Below, piece by piece: positions 1 through 6,786 of a DNA stretch of 9,578 nucleotides. Source of the DNA: an uncultured Fretibacterium sp. GTDB lineage: Bacteria > Synergistota > Synergistia > Synergistales > Aminobacteriaceae. Location: contig CAJPSE010000055.1 of NCBI GenBank assembly GCA_905373185.1, forward strand, positions 1 to 9,578, given 5' to 3'. A program made the translations under genes and the position numbers. Position 1 is the stretch's first letter. Each line of letters starts with the position of its first letter. The notes below the pieces were generated by a model. That model did no database searches and was not told where the DNA came from. It saw only the letters and a list, made by a program, of their open reading frames with translations.

Positions 1-359
1 CGCTCGACGTGGCCCTGGAAGACGCTGCCGCAGCTTCGGAAGTGGGAGACGGCCTCCATGGCGTCGAAGAACCCCCAGGCGGCGAGGGCCGCATATACCC
101 CGGCCGAGGTGTGACCGTGCGAGACGACGACGTAGTCCCGATCCGAGCTTCCGCAGTTCTCCGGCGTGAGGTTCGCCACGCCGTAGACGGACAGGAACAT
201 CTCCATGCTGGAAAACGCGCCGCCCGGATGGCCGCTGTTGGCGGCCGCGACCATGGTCACGGCATCGATGCGGGCCAGGCGCGCCGCCTCCTCCAGGGAA
301 GCAATCTGTTCCCCGGAGAGGGACGAGACCGGAAAGCCATGCAGATGGGGCAGAGACAT
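1..359 (-). CDS. Transketolase, N-terminal part (partial, runs off the left edge)
   Basis: Thiamine-diphosphate enzyme of the non-oxidative pentose phosphate pathway that moves two-carbon ketol units between sugar phosphates in the cytoplasm. The first 119 codons are visible. The family signature NSGHPGG lies at residues 41-47 (the His-Pro-Gly turn near the ThDP pyrophosphate), followed by VSHGHTSAGVYAAL at about 79-92 and the start of the FEGHVER-like stretch (FQGHVE) at 114-119, where the window ends. The ATG at 359 is preceded by a good SD, AAGGAG (minus strand, 369-374), 9 nt upstream. The rest of the gene, including the remainder of the ThDP-binding domain, lies outside, so it cannot be decided whether this is a full-length transketolase or the N-terminal subunit of a split enzyme. 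The family call is firm; the exact substrate is not shown by the sequence. Confidence 0.9.
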   Translation of the reverse strand, partial: MSLPHLHGFPVSSLSGEQIASLEEAARLARIDAVTMVAAANSGHPGGAFSSMEMFLSVYGVANLTPENCGSSDRDYVVVSHGHTSAGVYAALAAWGFFDAMEAVSHFRSCGSVFQGHVE

Positions 360-437
360 TGCGCTTCACTCCTTTTTCAAGATCGATCGAAGAAAACGCC
401 GAACGCAGCCTTCGCCGCCGCAGGGGAAGTGGGAAGA

Positions 438-455
438 CGCCGTTCCCTCACGGCG
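438..455 (-). other. Hairpin in the transketolase leader
   Basis: Perfect 6-bp inverted repeat CGCCGT/ACGGCG around a 6-nt loop, lying between the possible promoter (490-519) and the transketolase SD. It has no U-tract and is not a simple terminator. It could shape the roughly 120-nt leader of the mRNA; no known riboswitch was recognised. Confidence 0.35.
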
Positions 456-489
456 GACAACAAGGAAGGACGCGAAACCGAACGGACTT

Positions 490-519
490 ATTATACAGGG
501 ACAGGGAATGGAGATGAAA
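490..519 (-). promoter_or_regulatory. Possible promoter for the transketolase gene
   Basis: On the minus strand a perfect -10 box TATAAT (490-495) is preceded, after 18 bp, by a weak -35-like TTTCAT (514-519). Transcription would start near 483 and give a leader of about 120 nt before the ATG at 359. It lies directly after the T-tract of the tRNA terminator, which fits a new transcription unit starting there. The -35 match is poor, so the call rests mainly on the -10 box and its position. Confidence 0.45.
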
Positions 520-521
520 TG

Positions 522-563
522 AAAAACAAAAAAGGGCGCCCCGTCTTTTACGGAAGAGCCCTT
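522..563 (-). terminator. Rho-independent terminator of tRNA-Pro
   Basis: Read on the minus strand, AAGGGC (558-563) pairs with GCCCTT. An inner CCGT/ACGG stem closes an AAAAG loop, and the structure is followed by a T-rich run (TTTTTTGTTTTTC). It begins 13 nt after the encoded CCA end of the tRNA, as expected for the terminator of a single-gene tRNA unit. Confidence 0.7.
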
Positions 564-575
564 GTCGCCACAATA

Positions 576-653
576 TGGTCGGGACGAGAGGATTCGAACC
601 TCCGACCCCCTGCACCCCATGCAGATGCGCTAGCCAGACTGCGCTACGTCCCG
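576..653 (-). tRNA. tRNA-Pro (anticodon GGG), CCA encoded
   Basis: A 78-nt tRNA folds completely. The acceptor stem CGGGACG pairs with CGTCCCG, followed by discriminator A and an encoded CCA (576-578). The D stem is GCGC/GCGC with a GG-containing loop. The anticodon stem TCTGC/GCAGG holds the loop ATGGGGT, giving anticodon GGG with G at position 37, as is usual in tRNA-Pro. The T stem GGAGG/CCTCT holds the loop TTCGAAT. This tRNA decodes CCC (and CCU by wobble). It has its own promoter and terminator, so it appears to be monocistronic. No break or attachment-site duplication was seen in the window. Confidence 0.95.
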
Positions 654-666
654 AACACGACCACAT

Positions 667-694
667 ATTTTAACGTTTTTTTGAAAAAGGTCAA
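667..694 (-). promoter_or_regulatory. Sigma-70-type promoter of tRNA-Pro
   Basis: On the minus strand, -35 TTGACC (689-694), a 16-bp spacer and -10 TAAAAT (667-672) lie 13 nt ahead of the mature 5' end of the tRNA. Spacing and position fit a strong constitutive promoter. Confidence 0.75.
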
Positions 695-712
695 GATGCC
701 TGGCGATGCCTG
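695..712. repeat. Short direct repeat GATGCCTG x2 (period 10)
   Basis: GATGCCTG occurs at 695-702 and 705-712, followed by a degenerate third unit (GTTGCC, 715-720). It sits between the tRNA promoter and the truncated AlbA_2 gene, next to the point where the homology of that gene is lost. It may be a rearrangement scar or chance. Confidence 0.4.
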
Positions 713-1525
713 TCGTTGCCCAAAATCCGCGGGGTGCGACGGCCTTATCGAGGATTAAGCACGTTATGGTATGGGTTAAGCTGACCTCGATCTGGAAGCG
801 TGCGTGGGCCCCGGGCACGTGCGGGGTGAATATGCCGGGCCTGCCCGAGATCCCCGAAGCGGTTTTCGAGGAGCTGCTGGTCAACGCTCTGGTGCATCGC
901 GATTATCTGAATCAGCGCCTCGATTCGCCTACTTGTCTTCGACGACCGAATCGAGATCCAAAGCCCCGGACACCTGCCTGACAATATGACCGTCGAGAAA
1001 ATTCGAACCGGAAACTCCAACATCCGCAACCCGATTTTGGCTTCTTACGCGGCCAAGAGGTTGCTTCCCTACCATGGACTGGGCTCGGGGATCGCACGGG
1101 CGCTCGAGGAATGGCCGACCATCGATTTTGTCGACGATCGCGACAGCTGCTTGTTTACCGTGACGGTTCTCCGAAAACAAGTCGAGACAGCGGACCCTGG
1201 GGGACAGCCCATCCCGACTGACGTTTCGGAGGAGATTCCAGGGGGTGCCCCTGTCTCGGGAAAAAGTTCCAGGTGCATCCGAAAAACTTCGAATAAGCAT
1301 CGAGAGGAGAAAACGCCGGGTAAGCCCCAGGCGCGCATCGGGAAATCGTCGAAAAAGATCCTCGAGACCTGCCGGGAGAAATCTTCGGTCACGGTCCCGG
1401 AGCTGGCCTCCCGGCTTGGCATCACCGAACGAGCGGTGCGGGGGAACATCCGGAACCTATGCCAGCGTGGTCTGCTACACCGTGTCGGGGGGAGAATGGA
1501 TGGCCGTTGGGAGGTTGTCGAATGA
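706..1525 (+). pseudogene. Broken AlbA_2/COG2865-type ATP-binding regulator, 5'-truncated and frameshifted
   Basis: Members of this family usually pair an N-terminal AlbA_2 nucleic-acid-binding domain with a GHKL-like ATP-binding region and a C-terminal winged helix; roles include regulation and mobile-element functions. Recognisable homology starts near 835 with PEIPEAVFEELLVNALVHRDY in frame 1. An extra A at about 910-911 then shifts the reading to frame 2, which continues ISASIRLLVFDDRIEIQSPG, then TVEKIRTGNSNIRNPIL and LLPYHGLGSGI, all typical of the family. The tail (about 1345-1522) is a winged helix containing VPELASRLGITERAVRGNIR. The N-terminal AlbA_2 domain is absent: the tRNA promoter lies where it should be. 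No slippery sequence is seen at the shift, so this looks like a decayed gene and not programmed frameshifting. The first part of the interval (706-830) is only weakly family-like. A protein from 986 (ATG) could still express the winged helix. Confidence 0.8.
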
Positions 1526-1621
1526 CGTGCCTCCTCTCGCCTGCCCCAAACGTCCCGAGTTCGAGGCATTTGCCATTCTCCTTTATCCGGGCAAAGAACG
1601 CAGGGCAGAACCACGGCGCCG

Positions 1622-4087
1622 TCAGGCCGTCTTCCGGGCCGAGCTGATCCGTATCGCGATCCGCACGGCCTCCATGGCGTCGCGGGCGTAGTGGTCCGCG
1701 TCCACGTATCGGGCCAGGTCGGGGGTCAGGACGGCGCCGCCCACGATCACCTTCACCTCCGGGCACTCCCGCCTCAGGTTCTCGATGGTCTCCTTCATGC
1801 TAGCGACGGTCGTCGTCATCAGGGCGCTCAGCCCCACGATGCGGATGCCGTTCCGCTTGACCTCAGCGACGATCCGATCGGGGGGAACGTCCTTGCCCAG
1901 GTCCAGGACCCGGAAGTTATAGTTCTCCAGGATGACCTTCACGATGTTTTTGCCGATGTCATGGACGTCCCCGTACACCGTCGCCAACGCGATGGGCTCG
2001 CCGGGGGCCTCGCCCCCCTCCTTCGGCCCGGAGGCCAGCCTCTCCCTCAGGCACTCGAAGGCGGCTTTGGCGGCCTCGGCGGACTTGATGAGCTGAGGAA
2101 GAAAGAGCCGCTTGGCCTCGTAGTCCCTCCCCACGGCGTCGAGCGCCGGGACGATGTGCTTCTCGACGACGTCGAGCGGGGACAGGGCGTCCAGCAGCTC
2201 CCGCGTCCGCTCCGCGGCCTCCTCCTTCAGTCCCCGCGCGATGGCGGAGGCCAGCTCCCCCCGAGAGGCCGTGGAGAGATTCGGTGTATCCGCTGCCGCT
2301 CCGGCACCGGCAGCCGGCCAGGAGGGGGCGGAGGCGCTCTCCGGATGCGCCTCGCAGTAGGCGATGTAGTCCTGCGCGTTTCGGTCCCTGCCGATAAGGA
2401 GGCGCCACGCGGCCAGGGTCTCGTGCATCCCGGCGTCGCCGGGGTCGATGATGGCCGCATCCAGCCCCTGCATCAGGGCCGCCGCGAACATGGTTCGGTT
2501 CACCAGCGGGCGCCGGGGCAGCCCGAAGGAGACGTTGCTGAGCCCCAGCACGGTGCGGACGCCCAGCTCCTCCCGGACCATCCGCACGGCCTTCAGGGTC
2601 TCGCGGACCAGGTCCTGCTGAGCCGAGGCGGTGAGCGTCAGGCAGTCGATCAGGATGTCGCGCCGGGGAATGCCGATCCGCTCGGCCTCCTCGACGATGC
2701 GGCGCGCCACGGCGAGCCGGGCCTCCGCGGACTCGGGGATGCCGGAGTCGTCGAGCGTCAGACCCAGGACGCAGGTCCCGTACTTTTTGACGATCGGCAG
2801 GACGGTGTGCAGGCTCGACTCCTTGCCGCTCACCGAGTTGATCAGGGGCTTTCCGTTGTAGATGCGCGCCGCAGCCTCCAGGGCCCTCGCGTTGGCGGAG
2901 TCGAGCTGGAGCGGAAGGTCGATGATGCCCTGGATCTCCATGACAAGCCGGCTCAGGAGGGCGGGCTCGTCGATGTCCGGCAGCCCCACGTTCACGTCCA
3001 GGACGTGGGCCCCCTGATCCTGCTGTGTCAGGGCCTCCTTCAGCACGTAGTCCATGTCCCCGCTGCGCAGCGCGGCCTGGAGGGCCTTCTTCCCCGTTGG
3101 GTTCAGGCGCTCGCCGATGATCATGAAGTCGCCGCCGAATGTCACGGCCCTCGCCGGGGTGCAGATCCCGGTCGTCTCGGGGACGGAGCGGGGGACGACC
3201 GTCCTCGTCCTGCGGGTCACGGCCTGTACGGTCTTTGCGATGTACTCCGGGTTCGTGCCGCAGCAGCCGCCCAGGACGGCGGCCCCCATGTCGGCGAATC
3301 GGGACATGAGGTCCGCGAACCGGTCGGGCGTCACGTCGTAGGAGGAGGCGCCGCCCCGCATCACCGGCAGGCCCGCGTTGGGTTGGACCATCACGGGAAT
3401 GTGGGAACGCGCGCAGATCGCCTCGACGATGGGCTCCAGCTGCACGGGCCCGAGCGAGCAGTTGACCCCGAGGGCCGCGGCGCCCAGCCCCTCGAGCGTT
3501 ATCACAATGGATTCGATCCCCACACCGAAGAAGGTGCGCCCTCCCTCCTCGAAGCTCATGGTCGCGAACACGGGCAGGGTGCAGTGGTCCTTCACGGCCA
3601 GGAGCGACGCCTTGAGCTCGTGGAGGTCGGTGAAGGTCTCCAGAAGCACGGCGTCGCAGCCCTCGGCGCCGGCCCGGACCTGTTCGGCGACCGCCTCGTA
3701 GATGTCCTCGAACGCGGCATCCCCCAGGGGTGCCAGCACCTTGCCGCTGGGCCCGACGTCCAGGGCCACCCGGGCCCCGAAGTCGTCCGCTGCGGAACGG
3801 GCGACCCGCACGGCGGCGGACACCACCTCCGCGACTGTGCGTCCGGAGCCCTCCAGCTTCCAGTGGTTGGCCCCGAACGTATTGGTTGTGATGAAATCGG
3901 CTCCGGCCTCCAGGTACTCCCTGTGAATGGAGCCGATCAGGTCCGGATGGGTGAGGTTCAGGACCTCGGGCAGCTCCCGGAGCCGGAGTCCGCGCGCCTG
4001 GAGCATCGTCCCCATGCCCCCGTCGAAGAACAGGATATCCTGTCCGAGCCTTTTCCTCCTTCTATCCTCCACAATCCTATCCTCCAC
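1622..4087 (-). CDS. metH: Cobalamin-dependent methionine synthase, short form without reactivation domain
   Basis: Transfers a methyl group from methyl-tetrahydrofolate via cobalamin to homocysteine, making methionine in the cytoplasm. The product is 821 aa. The homocysteine S-methyltransferase barrel (about 15-295) has the zinc ligands C210 (GVNCSLGP) and C275/C276 (GGCCGTNP). The pterin/methyl-THF barrel (about 315-570) has IGERLNPTGKKA, DVNVG and LDSAN. An Ala/Pro-rich linker (about 582-605) leads to the helical B12 cap (about 607-690) and the B12 Rossmann domain (about 698-815), with GDVHDIGKNI giving the lower axial ligand H709 and with GLSALMTTT. The AdoMet-binding reactivation domain of E. 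coli MetH (about 1,227 aa in total) is absent, as in Thermotoga-type enzymes; the adjacent upstream gene supplies it separately. The start is GTG at 4087, overlapping the upstream stop by 11 bp and preceded by GGGAGGGGAAGG. A second GTG at 4072 with its own GGAGG is possible. The last gene of the operon. Confidence 0.93.
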   Translation of the reverse strand: MEDRIVEDRRRKRLGQDILFFDGGMGTMLQARGLRLRELPEVLNLTHPDLIGSIHREYLEAGADFITTNTFGANHWKLEGSGRTVAEVVSAAVRVARSAADDFGARVALDVGPSGKVLAPLGDAAFEDIYEAVAEQVRAGAEGCDAVLLETFTDLHELKASLLAVKDHCTLPVFATMSFEEGGRTFFGVGIESIVITLEGLGAAALGVNCSLGPVQLEPIVEAICARSHIPVMVQPNAGLPVMRGGASSYDVTPDRFADLMSRFADMGAAVLGGCCGTNPEYIAKTVQAVTRRTRTVVPRSVPETTGICTPARAVTFGGDFMIIGERLNPTGKKALQAALRSGDMDYVLKEALTQQDQGAHVLDVNVGLPDIDEPALLSRLVMEIQGIIDLPLQLDSANARALEAAARIYNGKPLINSVSGKESSLHTVLPIVKKYGTCVLGLTLDDSGIPESAEARLAVARRIVEEAERIGIPRRDILIDCLTLTASAQQDLVRETLKAVRMVREELGVRTVLGLSNVSFGLPRRPLVNRTMFAAALMQGLDAAIIDPGDAGMHETLAAWRLLIGRDRNAQDYIAYCEAHPESASAPSWPAAGAGAAADTPNLSTASRGELASAIARGLKEEAAERTRELLDALSPLDVVEKHIVPALDAVGRDYEAKRLFLPQLIKSAEAAKAAFECLRERLASGPKEGGEAPGEPIALATVYGDVHDIGKNIVKVILENYNFRVLDLGKDVPPDRIVAEVKRNGIRIVGLSALMTTTVASMKETIENLRRECPEVKVIVGGAVLTPDLARYVDADHYARDAMEAVRIAIRISSARKTA
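4062..4087 (-). repeat. 11-bp direct repeat at the metH start (two SD/GTG units)
   Basis: On the minus strand GTGGAGGATAG occurs at 4077-4087 and again at 4062-4072, a period of 15 bp (five codons). Each copy begins with an in-frame GTG, and the GGAGG of the first copy is placed as an SD for the GTG of the second. Translation could therefore start at either GTG. Confidence 0.6.
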
Positions 4088-4820
4088 CGCCTTCCCCTCC
4101 CTTCCGATACGGACAGTCCGGCCCGGCCGGACAGTTGGAGCAGTCCCTGCTGCGGTCCTCGTTCAGCTCCGAGATACCGATAAGCGCGGTGATAGATTTT
4201 ATCGGGGTCATCATGTACGAGCGCGTCATGGCAAGGCCGATGCGCCGTGTCGCGTCCAGGAGCGCGATGAGGTCCGCGGATGCGGAAAGGGGCGCGTCGC
4301 CGTAGCCGGGGCTGAAGCGCATCGTCGGGTGTTCCCCCTCGCGAAGCTCGCGGAGGATCTCCTCCTCGACCTCGTTGCAGAGGGCATCGGCGCGCACCGA
4401 GGCACAGGCGTCCAGGGCCATCCCGTCCAGCATGTCCCGTTTCTGAGCCAGCAGGATTCTGCGGTCCACCTCGGGCCCCAGGGTCACGGCCATGACCCAG
4501 CACTCCTTGGAATGGGCCATCAGCCGCGCCAGGCTCCTACTCTCGACCCGAACCTCCTCGGCCAGCCGGATGCCCCGATCGTCGGGCAGGACAGAAAAGC
4601 GCCCCCAGACGCGGCGAGGTCTGATGAAGCCCTCCAGCAGCTCGAAGGTCCGATATGCCCTCTTTGCCATTTCGCCGCTCCGGGCCTCTTTGGGGACGCC
4701 CATGAAGCGCAGGGCGTCGTCCACCATGGTTGGGGTCGCTCGCATCGTCGCGCTGGCTCTGGAGCGCGGGGTCGATCGCGGATCCAGGGGATTCGATGGA
4801 TAGGACACGTTCACGGTCAC
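4077..4820 (-). CDS. Stand-alone methionine synthase reactivation (AdoMet/B12 activation-domain) protein
   Basis: Related to the C-terminal activation domain of MetH (Met_synt_B12 family). It is expected to bind AdoMet and help re-methylate cob(II)alamin after accidental oxidation of the neighbouring synthase. It is 247 aa from GTG 4820. The AdoMet-binding signature is MRFSPGYGD at 167-175 (Arg168 and Gly172-Tyr173, matching the RxxxGY motif of MetH), followed by MMTPIKSITALIG at 203-215. The C-terminal tail carries C227-x2-C230-x5-C236 followed by a Gly run, a possible metal or Fe-S site. The GTG at 4820 overlaps the stop of the upstream transporter (GTGA), which suggests translational coupling, though no clear SD is seen. 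ATG 4745 (222 aa) is an alternative that drops a Ser/Pro/Arg-rich leader. The 3' end overlaps metH by 11 bp. The pairing with a MetH lacking this domain makes the role convincing. Confidence 0.85.
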   Translation of the reverse strand: MTVNVSYPSNPLDPRSTPRSRASATMRATPTMVDDALRFMGVPKEARSGEMAKRAYRTFELLEGFIRPRRVWGRFSVLPDDRGIRLAEEVRVESRSLARLMAHSKECWVMAVTLGPEVDRRILLAQKRDMLDGMALDACASVRADALCNEVEEEILRELREGEHPTMRFSPGYGDAPLSASADLIALLDATRRIGLAMTRSYMMTPIKSITALIGISELNEDRSRDCSNCPAGPDCPYRKGGEGGGG

Positions 4821-5803
4821 GCTGCAGGATGTACGTCGTTCGGCGGGGCCTTCCTTCTCGCCCCCCACGAGGATAACGCGATGGCGGAGAGGATGAGGAC
4901 GCAGCCGAGGAGTGCGGGAAGGGTCGGCCAGGAATCGGTGGCCAGGGAGGTCATGACGACCGCGGCGGGGACCTCCCCGGACGTCAGGAGCGAGACCGTT
5001 GGGGCGGGGATGTGACGGAGCGCGGCGTAGAACGTGCTGTACCCCAAGAGGGAGGCGAAGAGTATGGTGACGGCTGTCAGAAAAACCTGCGTTCCCGTCA
5101 GGACAGGGACGTCGGCCCAGCCCGAGGTCAGGGTCTTGATGGGCACTATCCACACGGCTCCGAAGATGTGTGTATAGAAGAAGATCCCGATTCCCGTGGG
5201 CCCCCCCTTCGTCACCGAGGCCCGGCCCCACAGGGTCTGGAAGGCGATGCCGAGGACGCCCAGTGCGCCCCAGACCATCCCGGGGATGGAGAGCGCGCTG
5301 TCCAGTGTCCAGTCGGGGCGCATCACGGAGCATGCGACGCCGATCGTGACGATGAAGGCGCCGCACAGGTCGTGGACGCTGGGTTTCTCGCCCGTCATCA
5401 GCGAGGACCCCATGGCCGTGGCGATGGGGGTGGTGTAGTGGACGACCAGCGCCGTGGCGACGGGAAGATAGGCGACCGAGAGCATGAACCCCAGGTAGGA
5501 GCACAGGGGCGCCAGGGGCGAGATCAGGAACAGGACCAGCAAGTCCCTCCGCCCCACGCGGAAGTGCCCAGGGGCGCAAAGTCGGATCCAGAGGCCCAGT
5601 GGCAGCGGGGTGAGGAGACAGCGGAAGAAGACCACGGTGAGCATGTCCGCGCCGCTATCCCCTAGGAGCTTCGACGCTGGGCTGCTCAAGGCCCACAGAA
5701 GGCCTGTGGACGCGGCGCAGAGGACGCCTAGAGTATTCTTGTTCACTTTGCGAAGGACCCCCGAACTTTGTCGTAAAGATAGTGCTCTGCCGACGAGGAG
5801 CAT
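4817..5803 (-). CDS. EamA/DMT-family inner-membrane transporter
   Basis: 328 aa with about ten hydrophobic segments (roughly 24-46, 53-75, 87-110, 113-134, 145-163, 173-195, 207-224, 240-262, 269-290, 293-313), arranged as two EamA repeats. Each half ends in the family-type pattern: HYTTPIATAMGSSLMTGEKP in the first, SLLTSGEVPAAVV in the second. DMT proteins carry small metabolites such as amino acids; the substrate cannot be read from this sequence. It is the first gene of the operon with the methionine synthase pair, so a methionine-related or sulfur-compound substrate is possible (inference). The chosen ATG at 5803 has AAAGGA upstream. However, the nearby TATAAT (5818-5823) would leave a very short leader, so GTG 5746 (309 aa), just before the first membrane segment, is a serious alternative. 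Confidence 0.85.
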   Translation of the reverse strand: MLLVGRALSLRQSSGVLRKVNKNTLGVLCAASTGLLWALSSPASKLLGDSGADMLTVVFFRCLLTPLPLGLWIRLCAPGHFRVGRRDLLVLFLISPLAPLCSYLGFMLSVAYLPVATALVVHYTTPIATAMGSSLMTGEKPSVHDLCGAFIVTIGVACSVMRPDWTLDSALSIPGMVWGALGVLGIAFQTLWGRASVTKGGPTGIGIFFYTHIFGAVWIVPIKTLTSGWADVPVLTGTQVFLTAVTILFASLLGYSTFYAALRHIPAPTVSLLTSGEVPAAVVMTSLATDSWPTLPALLGCVLILSAIALSSWGARRKAPPNDVHPAA

Positions 5804-5817
5804 AAAGATTCCTTTCA

Positions 5818-5823
5818 ATTATA
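5818..5823 (-). promoter_or_regulatory. Possible -10 box of the transporter-metH operon
   Basis: A perfect TATAAT lies on the minus strand just upstream of the operon's first gene. No convincing -35 hexamer sits at 16-18 bp; TTGGCG at a 20-bp spacing is the nearest. Initiation would fall near 5811, only about 8 nt before ATG 5803, which argues either for a downstream start codon or for another promoter further upstream. Confidence 0.4.
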
Positions 5824-5829
5824 TACCTA

Positions 5830-5860
5830 TATGCCCACGCCCCCGCCAATCCCGGGCATA
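5830..5860. promoter_or_regulatory. Inverted repeat TATGCCC...GGGCATA in the divergent gap
   Basis: Perfect 7-bp arms (5830-5836 and 5854-5860) are separated by 17 bp of C-rich sequence. It lies between the divergent operon and the methylase gene, immediately upstream of the operon's -10 box, where an operator or activator site would be expected. No T-tract follows on either strand, so it is not a typical terminator. The bound protein is unknown. Confidence 0.4.
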
Positions 5861-5902
5861 AGGCACACGATAAGGAGACGGTCCTGCAATAGAGGAACCT
5901 TC

Positions 5903-5911
5903 TGCTAAAAT
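5903..5911 (+). promoter_or_regulatory. Extended -10 promoter for the R-M operon
   Basis: TGCTAAAAT matches an extended -10 element (TGn plus a 5/6 match to TATAAT). Transcription would start near 5918, about 26 nt ahead of the methylase GTG. A second -10-like TATGAT (5920-5925) overlaps a GATC site (5923-5926). No strong -35 is seen, which is acceptable for an extended -10 promoter. Confidence 0.5.
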
Positions 5912-5943
5912 TTATTGTATATGATCTGTGAGGGGGGAGTGCC

Positions 5944-6786
5944 GTGGCTAAGAATAAGTTGGCTGCACCTGTTGTTAAATGGGTGGGCGGCAAGCGTCAG
6001 CTGTTGGACGAGATAACCCCCTTGCTTCCCAGGAGGATCACTCATTATTGTGAGCCTTTCCTTGGCGGTGGGGCTGTTCTCTTTGCAATCCAGCCTTCAA
6101 AGGCCATCGTCAATGACCTTAATGCGGACCTGATAACGATGTATGAGGTTATCCGTGATGATGTTGATGGATTGATTGAATCACTGAAGAAACACGAAAA
6201 TACGTCCGAGCATTTTTACGCTGTGCGCGATATTGACAGGGACAAGGCTTCTTATCGAGCTTTGTCAAAACTTGAAAAAGCGTCGCGGCTTATATACTTG
6301 AACAAAACCTGCTTCAATGGATTGTTCAGGGTGAATTCTTCGGGAGAGTTTAATTCTCCGTTTGGGCATTACAAGAACCCCAATATTGTAAATGAGCCTG
6401 TTCTACGGGCGGTAAGTAAGTATTTTACCGCAAACAGCGTCACCTTTTACAGTGAAGATTTTGAACGAACGCTTGCCCGCGTCGGCAAGGGCAGTTTTGT
6501 CTACCTCGATCCTCCCTACGATCCGGTTTCCGATACCGCCAGTTTTACCGGATACAATAAAGGCGGATTTGACAGGAAGGAGCAAGTGCGTCTAAAACAA
6601 TGCTGTGATTCCCTGACAGAGCGAGGGGTAAAGTTTATGTTATCAAACTCAGCGACGGAGTTCATAAGGGAGCTGTACAAGGACTACTCCGTAAGCATCG
6701 TAAGGGCCAAGCGAGCTATCAACTCCGACGCAACAAAGCGTGGAGAGATTGAGGAGGTGCTTGTCACCAACTATGGGACTCAATGA
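5944..6786 (+). CDS. D12-class (Dam-like) adenine-N6 DNA methyltransferase of a type II R-M system
   Basis: Transfers a methyl group from AdoMet to the N6 of adenine in the recognition site, protecting host DNA from the partner endonuclease. 280 aa, the usual length of the family. Motifs in the alpha-class order are visible: KWVGGK at 12-17, EPFLGGGAV (motif I, AdoMet) at 37-45, VNDLN (motif II) at 56-60, YLNKTCFNGLFRVN at 118-131, catalytic DPPY (motif IV) at 189-192 with DPVSDTASFTGY, SNS at 234-236 and EEVLVTNY near the C-terminus. The start is GTG 5944, 4 nt after a purine-rich SD (GGGGGGAG, 5932-5939). It overlaps the endonuclease gene by 14 bp. Many D12 enzymes recognise GATC (Dam, DpnM), but others, such as M.EcoRV, do not, so specificity is open. 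Codon use is clearly more AT-rich than in the flanking genes. Confidence 0.93.
   Translation: MAKNKLAAPVVKWVGGKRQLLDEITPLLPRRITHYCEPFLGGGAVLFAIQPSKAIVNDLNADLITMYEVIRDDVDGLIESLKKHENTSEHFYAVRDIDRDKASYRALSKLEKASRLIYLNKTCFNGLFRVNSSGEFNSPFGHYKNPNIVNEPVLRAVSKYFTANSVTFYSEDFERTLARVGKGSFVYLDPPYDPVSDTASFTGYNKGGFDRKEQVRLKQCCDSLTERGVKFMLSNSATEFIRELYKDYSVSIVRAKRAINSDATKRGEIEEVLVTNYGTQ

Noticed and set aside
576..653. tRNA-Pro as integration site of the nearby accessory genes
   Set aside because: The broken gene lies on the 5' side of the tRNA and no duplicated tRNA 3' end or integrase is present in the window.
1526..1621. Shared terminator between the pseudogene and metH
   Set aside because: The 96-bp gap has short palindromes (ACGGCGCCGT, GGCAAATGCC) but no stem followed by a T-run on either strand.
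1691..4183. Plus-strand open frame of 830 codons opposite metH
   Set aside because: It is the antisense shadow of a high-GC gene: low-complexity Gly/Arg/His/Pro/Gln-rich protein with no domain, while the minus strand encodes a clear methionine synthase with all catalytic motifs.
4820..5579. Upstream extension of the reactivation-protein frame to 5579
   Set aside because: The added residues lie out of frame over the transporter gene, are Arg/His/Pro-rich and match nothing; the GTG at 4820 overlapping the transporter stop is a better start.
5804..5943. SAM or cobalamin riboswitch ahead of the metH operon
   Set aside because: The gap is too short for a cobalamin riboswitch, and no conserved box or multi-stem fold of either class was found.
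5944..6786. Assigning the methylase as a GATC-specific Dam
   Set aside because: Family motifs fit, but D12 enzymes with other sites share them; the sequence alone does not fix the recognition site.
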